64,000 nucleotides of DNA from an uncultured Eubacteriales bacterium (GTDB lineage Bacteria > Bacillota > Clostridia > Peptostreptococcales > Anaerovoracaceae), in NCBI GenBank assembly GCA_902795135.1, contig CADBJW010000014.1, forward strand, positions 1-64,000, written 5' to 3'. Under the pieces are notes generated by a model. It searched no databases. It was not told where the DNA came from and was given only the letters and a program-made list of their open reading frames with translations. The position numbers and the translations under genes are program-made. This document shows, in pieces, positions 1 to 5,858 of the stretch (positions are counted from its first letter, which is position 1; every line of letters starts with the position of its first letter).

Positions 1-30
1 TCAGTTGCGTAGATTACTATTTGTTGGGTT

Positions 31-98
31 GAACCGCCGTATGCCGAACGGCACGTACGGTGGTGTGAAAGGGGCTACGGGTTAGCCCCTATTCGATT
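31..98 (+). mobile_element. 3' end of a group II intron (domains V and VI)
   Basis: Positions 33-41 pair with 56-64 and 42-45 pair with 50-53 under a GAAC loop, leaving a 2-nt CG bulge at 54-55. This is the hairpin plan of group II intron domain V. A second stem (71-77 with 83-89) fits domain VI, and the element would end near 98 in a CGATT-type terminus. The reverse-transcriptase ORF, if present, lies off the left edge. The intron points towards the 3' end of the minus-strand ferritin gene. Identification is by secondary-structure pattern; the subclass cannot be assigned from this fragment. Confidence 0.75.
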
Positions 99-117
99 CC
101 AGACTATAATTTTACAA

Positions 118-633
118 TCAGTCTAATGTCAGTGATGGTGCCGTATACGTTCTTGACTGCATTTCGCTGTCCAGCATATACAAACCCTTGCTGTCCTGTC
201 CAAACAATTCAAATTTCTTGATGTTGTCATCTGCGTTGTCTTCTTCCTCTGCCTGCTCTTTTACGAACCAATCGAGGAACTGCATCGTACGGAAGTCCTT
301 TTCTTCGTAAGCGGCTGCATAGATGTTGTTGATCAATGCCGTCACGTGTCTTTCATGCTCTGCGCCATACTGAAGCGGATCCATAAATCCCTTGTATTCC
401 TTATCCGGTTTGTCGATTGCTTCCAGAACGATTGCCTCACCGTTCTGCTGTAAGTACTGGATGAACAGCAGCGCATGATCTCTCTCCTCCTGAGCCTGGA
501 TCATGTACCAGTTTGAGTAACCATCAAGGCCTTCGTCCTTATAATAGTTGGAAAAGTCAAGATAAAGATAAGCGGAATATAACTCTGCGTTGACCTGTGC
601 GTTCAGCAGATCTTTTACTGTTTTTGATAACAT
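118..633 (-). CDS. ftnA: Ferritin (FtnA-type, non-haem)
   Basis: Iron-storage protein that oxidises Fe(II) and stores it as a ferric mineral in a 24-subunit cytosolic shell. The 171-residue length is typical of bacterial ferritins. The ferroxidase ligands are visible at E17, E50, H53, E94, Q127 and E130, the same numbering as E. coli FtnA. No haem-ligand methionine of the bacterioferritin type is evident. The ATG at 633 has an AAAGGAGG ribosome-binding site just upstream. The gene stands alone, with the group II intron end only about 20 bp past its stop and the aromatic leader region diverging upstream. I saw no convincing Fur box. Confidence 0.96.
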   Translation of the reverse strand: MLSKTVKDLLNAQVNAELYSAYLYLDFSNYYKDEGLDGYSNWYMIQAQEERDHALLFIQYLQQNGEAIVLEAIDKPDKEYKGFMDPLQYGAEHERHVTALINNIYAAAYEEKDFRTMQFLDWFVKEQAEEEDNADDNIKKFELFGQDSKGLYMLDSEMQSRTYTAPSLTLD

Positions 634-715
634 AATAAACCTCCTTTTGTTTGTTTGGGATAGTTTATCACAAAAAGCTATGGAGTTCTATCAATTCGTC
701 GAATCCGCATATTTA

Positions 716-732
716 TTGTTGACAAACAACAA
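716..732. promoter_or_regulatory. Inverted repeat over the -35 of the aromatic leader promoter
   Basis: TTGTTG-ACAAA-CAACAA is a perfect 6-bp inverted repeat with a 5-nt centre. It overlaps the -35 hexamer at 719-724, the position expected of a repressor operator. No regulator is identified; a TrpR/TyrR-like or other aromatic-responsive repressor would be a guess. Confidence 0.45.
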
Positions 733-747
733 ATAATTCTCTATATT
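719..747 (+). promoter_or_regulatory. Sigma-A-type promoter of the aromatic leader
   Basis: TTGACA at 719-724, a 17-nt spacer, then TATATT at 742-747. Transcription should start near 755 and run into the leader peptide at 803. Near-consensus boxes and ideal spacing make it one of the strongest promoters in the window. Confidence 0.85.
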
Positions 748-802
748 ATAGTTATAGTTTGACAAATTTCTTGTAAAAATGAAGGAAAGGATTCATACTT
801 TC

Positions 803-895
803 ATGAGAATCAGTGGGAACACAGCAGCATATTATGGGTTTGCGTTTTGGGGCTACTTTAGCGTCAGTTCATTGTGCTGCTGCAAACCACGCTGA
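803..895 (+). CDS. Aromatic-rich leader peptide (30 codons)
   Basis: A short ORF, ATG at 803 to TGA at 893-895. Seven of the ten residues 10-19 are aromatic (Y-Y-G-F-A-F-W-G-Y-F), covering Tyr, Phe and Trp. This is the signature of an amino-acid attenuation leader; the peptide itself should have no other function. A GGAAAGG lies 12 nt upstream. An in-frame ATG at 779 would add eight residues but has no ribosome-binding site, so 803 is preferred. Codons 10-19 occupy 830-859 and cover one strand of the alternative hairpins. A run of three Cys codons (25-27) follows. It is too short for standard gene callers. Confidence 0.85.
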   Translation: MRISGNTAAYYGFAFWGYFSVSSLCCCKPR

Positions 896-970
896 TACGT
901 TACGACCAGAAGACCCGAGGCTATACGATTAGAATCAGACGGCGTTTGCAGAGCAGACGCCGTTTTTATT
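837..970 (+). promoter_or_regulatory. Transcription attenuator for aromatic biosynthesis
   Basis: Four mutually exclusive strands can be drawn. Strand 1 (837-843, GGTTTGC) lies inside the aromatic codons and pairs with strand 2 (882-888, GCAAACC). Strand 2 (880-887, CTGCAAAC) is also the exact complement of strand 3 (944-951, GTTTGCAG). Strand 3 forms the 5' arm of the terminator with strand 4 (953-963). A ribosome stalled at Tyr/Phe/Trp codons would cover strand 1 and free strand 2 to sequester strand 3, preventing termination. This is the trp/phe attenuation logic. The pairings are seen in the sequence; the regulatory effect is inferred. Confidence 0.8.
937..970 (+). terminator. Intrinsic terminator of the aromatic attenuator
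   Basis: ACGGCGT (939-945) pairs with ACGCCGT (957-963). The stem continues inward through TGC/GCA to a 3-nt AGA loop and is followed by TTTTTATT. It is strong and U-tailed, and its 5' arm is shared with the antiterminator pairing. Confidence 0.92.
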
Positions 971-1016
971 GTATATGCTTTAGCTGAGGATCCACCGAGC
1001 GGCAGTGAGGTGGATC

Positions 1017-1720
1017 AAGAAACCACCGGCTATGCCGGTGAGATTAAGAGACTTGAGTTTTAGGCAAAATAAAACCTCCTATGCTATGATGGAAAAGGTC
1101 ACCAACCAATCCAACAGAAGCAAAGGAGGAATGTCTAATGCAAGACACAAACAGTTTAGCACACACATCTTGGAACTGTAGTGTTTGCCCCAAAGTACAG
1201 AAGACAGGAAATCTACGGCAAATACAAGACAGAGTTAGGAAAGATTCTACGATTGTTGTGCGCAAGAAAAGGAATCGAAATTATCGAGGCAGAGGCATGT
1301 CCGGATCACATTCATATGCTTGTTTCGATTCCACCCCAATATTCAGTTTCACAGATTGTCGGATATATCAAAGGAAAAAGCTCTTTGATGATATTCGATA
1401 AGTTCGCAAATCTGAAATATAAATATGGGAATCGGCATTTCTGGTGCAGGGGTTACTATGTCACGACGGTAGGGAAGAACCAGAAAAGAATTGAAGAGTA
1501 CATCCGTACACAACTTCAAAATGATATTGCCGAAGATCAGATAAGTATGAAAGAGTATCTTGACCCATTCACAGGGGAAAGAATAAAAAAGTAGCCCTTT
1601 AGGGCTAGTAGAGAAGTTAGTGCGGTTGGTGACCAGATTCAGAGCATCTTGAGATGCGGCTGGTCTAATGCCCTTCTAGGGCTAGAACAAACCGCCGGCT
1701 GAGCCGGCGGTTATGATTTG
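1017..1720 (+). mobile_element. IS200/IS605-family insertion (decayed)
   Basis: Bounds are approximate. The left-end hairpin is 1024-1030 with 1034-1040 (CACCGGC/GCCGGTG). The right-end hairpin is 1691-1699 with 1703-1711 (ACCGCCGGC/GCCGGCGGT). Subterminal imperfect palindromes of this kind are what IS200/IS605 single-strand transposases recognise. The 11-bp pair GGTCACCAACC (1097-1107) and GGTTGGTGACC (1624-1634) and small hairpins near 1592-1607 and 1670-1682 add further structure. Another inverted repeat (989-996 with 1009-1016) sits just outside or at the left end. The element lies between the aromatic attenuator and pheA. These elements make no target duplication, so exact ends need an empty-site comparison. 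Confidence 0.8.
1138..1594 (+). pseudogene. tnpA: IS200-type transposase TnpA, frameshifted
   Basis: Y1-type HUH single-strand transposase. The N-terminus (MQDTNSLAHTSWNC) is read from ATG 1138. The rest, from FAPKYRR onward including the HIH motif and the IEEYIRTQ tyrosine helix, is read from 1181 in another frame. The family sequence normally has four extra codons (Lys-Tyr-His-Ile or similar) between the Cys and Val codons. Here only one base (1180) remains, implying an 11-nt deletion within the first beta strand. All catalytic residues survive, so loss is recent, but no single frame encodes a complete enzyme. A good AAAGGAGG precedes the start. Confidence 0.85.
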
Positions 1721-1772
1721 GCGCTGGCTGCGTAGATACAAGCAGTTGAGAACTTCGAAGGGAGCATTTTGT

Positions 1773-2759
1773 ATGAACGATGCATTACAAAGAAAACAGG
1801 AAATTGACAGGCAGATCCAACAGCTTTTGCAGGAAAAAATGAAATTGAATGAAAGCCTGCTGTATGAGGAAGAATCAACCGATGACTTGCGGCAAATGCT
1901 GCAACATGCCATCGAACATACGGCAAAGGCTTTCCCGGAACGGGCGACAGTGGCTTGCCAAGGTGTTGAAGGGGCCTACTCGGAAGCTGCGGCGAGGAAA
2001 CTGTTCAAGGAACCGGGCATCCTCTATTTCAAAGACTTCAATAATATTTTTGATGCCATTGAGAGCGGACTTTGTGAGTACGGAATCCTCCCCATCGAAA
2101 ACAGTACCGTCGGATCCGTCAACAAAACCTACGACCTGCTGATGGAGCACCGCTGCTACATTGTCCGGAGCGTTCGGCTCAAAATCAATCACAGCCTGAT
2201 GGCTCTTCCTGGAACAAAAGCAGAAAACATTATGGAGATCTACTCGCACCAGCAAGCCTTTGATCAAAGTGAAAAGACCCTGCGGACGAAGTTTAAGAAT
2301 ACCCGTCTGACGATCTGTTCCAATACGGCAGAGGCGGCGAAAAAGGTAAGCGAAGCCCAGGCAGGCAACAAGGCGGCGATCTGTTCGCCAAACTGCGCCG
2401 CACTCTATGGTTTGGAAACCGTGGCAACAGACATTCAGGACAACAGCTACAACTATACCCGGTTCATCTGTTTCACAAAGAAACCGATGATCTACGAGGG
2501 CGCAGACAAAACCAGTTTTTTGGCGGTGCTTCCAAATAAACCGGGGAGTTTGTACGAAGTGCTGAAAAAATTCAACGATGTGGGGTATAATTTAATAAAG
2601 CTGGAGTCAAGACCGATTCCGGAAACGGAATTCCAATTCATGTTTTATTTTGACTTTGAGGCTTCCATTTATCATAATAGGTTTATAGACACCTTATGTG
2701 AACTGGATGACTGCTGCGAGCACATGGAATATTTAGGCAGTTACAACGAGAAGATTTAA
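1773..2759 (+). CDS. pheA: Prephenate dehydratase with ACT domain and vestigial chorismate-mutase helix
   Basis: Converts prephenate to phenylpyruvate in phenylalanine synthesis. The 328-residue product starts at ATG 1773, preceded by GAAGGGAG at 8 nt. Residues about 60-240 form the dehydratase domain (VACQGVEGAYSEAAA; IENSTVGSVNKTYDLL), and residues 250-325 an ACT domain with the ESRP motif at 278-281 that binds feedback phenylalanine. The first 45 residues resemble the first helix of an AroQ chorismate mutase (EIDRQIQQLLQEKM) but stop short, and the expected catalytic Arg is Lys, so mutase activity is doubtful. A full mutase domain occurs in the downstream fusion. First gene of the aromatic operon; the IS right end is about 55 bp upstream. 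Confidence 0.93.
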   Translation: MNDALQRKQEIDRQIQQLLQEKMKLNESLLYEEESTDDLRQMLQHAIEHTAKAFPERATVACQGVEGAYSEAAARKLFKEPGILYFKDFNNIFDAIESGLCEYGILPIENSTVGSVNKTYDLLMEHRCYIVRSVRLKINHSLMALPGTKAENIMEIYSHQQAFDQSEKTLRTKFKNTRLTICSNTAEAAKKVSEAQAGNKAAICSPNCAALYGLETVATDIQDNSYNYTRFICFTKKPMIYEGADKTSFLAVLPNKPGSLYEVLKKFNDVGYNLIKLESRPIPETEFQFMFYFDFEASIYHNRFIDTLCELDDCCEHMEYLGSYNEKI

Positions 2760-2799
2760 CGCAACAAAAGCGAACGAATAGGTAGGAGAACGTTAAGCT

Positions 2800-3801
2800 A
2801 TGATCACAATACTAAAACAAGACGCAACAAAACAGCAAAGAGACAATCTGATCAAGTGGTTTGAGGCGCAGGGCCTTAAGGTCCATATTTCGGAAGGGGA
2901 ATTCCAAACGGTTTTGGGACTGGTGGGCGACACCTCACGCATCGATGACAGTCTGATCGACGCCCTGGATATCGTGGAACGGGTCACCCGCGTCACCGAA
3001 AGCTACAAGGCAGCCAATCGCAAATTCCACCCGGAAGATACGGTTGTCTCCATTGGGGATGTGAAAATCGGCGGCGGTAATTTCGCCATGATCGCAGGAC
3101 CGTGCTCCGTAGAATCCGAGGCGCAGATCATTGAAGTGGCGGAGAGCATCAAAGCATCCGGCGCCACGCTGCTCCGGGGAGGGGCCTTCAAGCCGAGAAC
3201 CTCTCCCTATGACTTTCAGGGCATGAAAGCCGAAGGACTGGAGCTTTTGCTGGAAGCAAAGGCTAAGACCGGACTTCCAATTGTAACGGAAATTATGAAT
3301 GCGGAGCATTTGCCGCTGTTCGAAGATGTTGACGTGCTCCAGGTGGGAGCACGAAATATGCAGAACTTTGAACTGCTCAAAGCCGTCGGGAAGACCAAAA
3401 AACCGATTCTCTTAAAACGCGGTCTTGCCAATACACTGAAAGAACTGCTCATGAGCGCTGAATACATTATGTCGGAGGGAAACGAAAACGTCATTCTGTG
3501 CGAACGCGGGATCCGGACCTTCGAAACTTACACCAGAAACACTCTGGATCTGTCAGCGATTCCGGCGCTCCGGGAACACACCCATCTTCCAATCGTAATC
3601 GATCCAAGTCACGCCACGGGTAAGGCTTCCCTGGTGGAACCGATGGCTCTGGCAGCCGTGGCGGCAGGAGCGGACGGATTGATGATCGAGGTACACAATG
3701 ATCCGGAGGCAGCCCTTTGCGACGGGGCCCAGTCACTGCGGCCGGAACAGTTCGCGCAGCTGGCGGACAAAGTACGAAAGATCAGGGAGGCACTGGTATG
3801 A
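2800..3801 (+). CDS. aroF: DAHP synthase (type I-beta, N-terminal ferredoxin-like domain)
   Basis: Condenses phosphoenolpyruvate and erythrose 4-phosphate to DAHP, the first step of the shikimate pathway. At 333 residues it has the short N-terminal ferredoxin-like regulatory domain (about 1-70) of the Thermotoga maritima-type enzymes and then a TIM barrel. Visible motifs are [34 protein letters not shown], the [13 protein letters not shown] stretch, DPSHATG and GLMIEVH, which hold the PEP and metal ligands. It follows pheA by 40 bp and overlaps tyrA by 4 bp. The N-terminal domain implies allosteric control by Tyr or Phe, an inference from family. Confidence 0.96.
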   Translation: MITILKQDATKQQRDNLIKWFEAQGLKVHISEGEFQTVLGLVGDTSRIDDSLIDALDIVERVTRVTESYKAANRKFHPEDTVVSIGDVKIGGGNFAMIAGPCSVESEAQIIEVAESIKASGATLLRGGAFKPRTSPYDFQGMKAEGLELLLEAKAKTGLPIVTEIMNAEHLPLFEDVDVLQVGARNMQNFELLKAVGKTKKPILLKRGLANTLKELLMSAEYIMSEGNENVILCERGIRTFETYTRNTLDLSAIPALREHTHLPIVIDPSHATGKASLVEPMALAAVAAGADGLMIEVHNDPEAALCDGAQSLRPEQFAQLADKVRKIREALV

Positions 3802-4634
3802 AAACCCTCGGAATCGTAGGATTGGGATTGATCGGCAGTTCTTTTGCAAAGGCTTACGAACAGTCGGACGACTGGCGTATCTTTGGATACGACATCGATG
3901 ATAAAATCAATCAATTCGCCATATTAGCAGAAGATATTTCCGCCGTGCTGAATAAAGAAAATGCAGGGGATTGCGATTTGATCCTGCTGGCGGTTTATCC
4001 GGAAGCGGCCATCGATTGGCTCAGAGAACACGCACCGTATATTTCCCGGGATGCGATGGTCATTGATTGTTGCGGTGTCAAAGGCTGCGTTTGTCCGGAA
4101 TGCTTCCAAATCGCGGAAGAATACGGCTTTACCTATGTAGGCGGTCATCCCATGGCCGGCCGACATTATTCGGGATACAAATACGGAACGGAAAAGCTGT
4201 ACCGGGGTGCGCCTATGGTCATCGTTCCTTCCCGATACGATGACATCGAGTTGTACACCAGGGTCAGCGAGCTGTTAAAGCCGGCAGGGTTTGGCAGTAT
4301 CAGCGTGACCACTGCAGAGGAACACGACCGGCTGATTGCCTTTACATCACAGCTGGCACATGTGGTTTCCAATGCCTATGTCAAGAGTCCAACCGCAGAA
4401 CGCCACAAAGGGTTTAGCGCCGGCAGCTATAAAGATTTGACAAGAGTCGCCTGGCTCAATGAAAAAATGTGGACGGAGCTGTTCATGGACAACCGTGAGA
4501 ACCTCATGTTTGAACTGGATAATATTATCGATCGACTCTCGGAATATCGGAAGGCCCTGGATGAAAAAGATTATGAAACCATGGAGGAACTCCTGGCAGA
4601 CGGCAGGAGGAGAAAAAAGGAAATAGATGGATAA
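3798..4634 (+). CDS. tyrA: Prephenate dehydrogenase
   Basis: Oxidatively decarboxylates prephenate to 4-hydroxyphenylpyruvate for tyrosine. The chosen ATG (3798) overlaps the aroF stop in an ATGA junction and has AGGGAGG 7 nt upstream, giving 278 residues. The Rossmann nucleotide-binding loop is GLGLIGSS (about 8-15). Substrate-site motifs [13 protein letters not shown] (about 116-128) and [18 protein letters not shown] (about 176-193) are present. There is no ACT domain at the C-terminus, unlike many Gram-positive TyrA proteins, so tyrosine control may rest on DAHP synthase and the attenuator. It abuts aroA without a gap. Confidence 0.95.
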   Translation: MKTLGIVGLGLIGSSFAKAYEQSDDWRIFGYDIDDKINQFAILAEDISAVLNKENAGDCDLILLAVYPEAAIDWLREHAPYISRDAMVIDCCGVKGCVCPECFQIAEEYGFTYVGGHPMAGRHYSGYKYGTEKLYRGAPMVIVPSRYDDIELYTRVSELLKPAGFGSISVTTAEEHDRLIAFTSQLAHVVSNAYVKSPTAERHKGFSAGSYKDLTRVAWLNEKMWTELFMDNRENLMFELDNIIDRLSEYRKALDEKDYETMEELLADGRRRKKEIDG

Positions 4635-5858
4635 ATGAGCGAGATCAGAATTACAAAAGCTCCGACCGGCGGCAGGATCGATGCCATCGTATCGAAATCG
4701 GCGGCACACCGCCTTCTGATCGCAGGGTTTCTTTCGGGGCTTGATTTAAGCGGACGGTGCGAGGGATTGTCGGAAGACATTTCCGCAACCAAGATGTGTC
4801 TATCGCAATTAGGCGATGCACGTGAAAAAGCAACGGGTGGCATCTGCGAAGTCCCTTGCAAAGAGAGCGGTTCAACCCTTCGATTCCTATTGCCTCTGGC
4901 TGGGGCATTGGGCATCGAAAGCGATTTCTTTTGCGAAGGCCGGCTTCCGGACAGACCCATGGGTCCTTTTCTGGAATGTCTGGCAGAACATGGATGTAAG
5001 GTCAGCGGCAGAAATCCAAAGAGACTGACCGGAAGGCTGACCGGGGGCGTTTTTCGTCTGCCGGGAAACATTTCTTCCCAGTACGTAACCGGGCTGTTAA
5101 TGGCGCTGCCGCTTTTGGATGAGGATAGCAGCATCGCAATTGATGGAACCCTTCAGTCCAGACCATACGTAGACCTTACCCTTAGGGTTTTGGAACAATC
5201 AAATATTAAAATCACAGAAACAGAACATCAATTTCACATACAGGGAGGGCAACGTTATGCGCTTCCTGCTTTTGCATTGGATCATATAGAAGGCGACTGG
5301 TCGAACGCAGCCTTTTGGGTCGCCATGGACACCATGGGAAAACTCCAAAAAAGCGGGTCCAAAACCATCACCTGCGAAGGACTTGATCCCGCCTCGGCCC
5401 AGGGAGACAAGGCAATCACAGAGATTGCGGCGAGAATGCTGCGCGCGGGAAGGGAAGAACTTACCGTTGATGTGGCGGACATCCCGGATCTGGTGCCGGC
5501 ATTGGCAGCACTGTCCTGTGCCAGGGAAGCGGGGAGCGTGACGAACATTGTCAACGCAGGCCGGCTGCGATTCAAGGAAAGCGACCGGCTCCATGCGGTG
5601 ACGGTTGTTTTGTCCGAGCTCGGAGCGGACATTACCGAACAGGAAGAGTCGCTGACCATTCGCTCGACGGGTCGTCTGACAGGCGGACGGGTATCGTCCT
5701 TTGGCGATCATCGAATCGCCATGATGGCGGCGGAAGCAAGATGCATTTCCGAGGAACCAATCGTTATTATCGACGCGGAAGCAGTGGGGAAATCCTATCC
5801 GCATTTTTTTGAGGATTATCAGAAACTGGGAGGAATGGCACAGTGGATGGAAACTTAA
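4635..5858 (+). CDS. aroA: EPSP synthase (3-phosphoshikimate 1-carboxyvinyltransferase)
   Basis: Transfers enolpyruvyl from PEP to shikimate 3-phosphate. The 407-residue protein shows KSAAHRLLI near the N-terminus, ESGSTLRFLLPLAG, RLPDRPMGPF, the substrate-binding SSQYVTGLLMALPLL, RFKESDRL and GDHRIAMM, all standard family landmarks over both inside-out alpha/beta domains. ATG 4635 directly follows the tyrA TAA, with AGGAGG in the end of tyrA, so the two are translationally coupled. Its last 16 bp overlap the start of the following fusion gene. Confidence 0.95.
   Translation: MSEIRITKAPTGGRIDAIVSKSAAHRLLIAGFLSGLDLSGRCEGLSEDISATKMCLSQLGDAREKATGGICEVPCKESGSTLRFLLPLAGALGIESDFFCEGRLPDRPMGPFLECLAEHGCKVSGRNPKRLTGRLTGGVFRLPGNISSQYVTGLLMALPLLDEDSSIAIDGTLQSRPYVDLTLRVLEQSNIKITETEHQFHIQGGQRYALPAFALDHIEGDWSNAAFWVAMDTMGKLQKSGSKTITCEGLDPASAQGDKAITEIAARMLRAGREELTVDVADIPDLVPALAALSCAREAGSVTNIVNAGRLRFKESDRLHAVTVVLSELGADITEQEESLTIRSTGRLTGGRVSSFGDHRIAMMAAEARCISEEPIVIIDAEAVGKSYPHFFEDYQKLGGMAQWMET

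Noticed and set aside
779..802. Earlier start for the aromatic leader peptide
   Set aside because: The ATG at 779 is in frame but has no upstream ribosome-binding site, whereas GGAAAGG precedes the ATG at 803.
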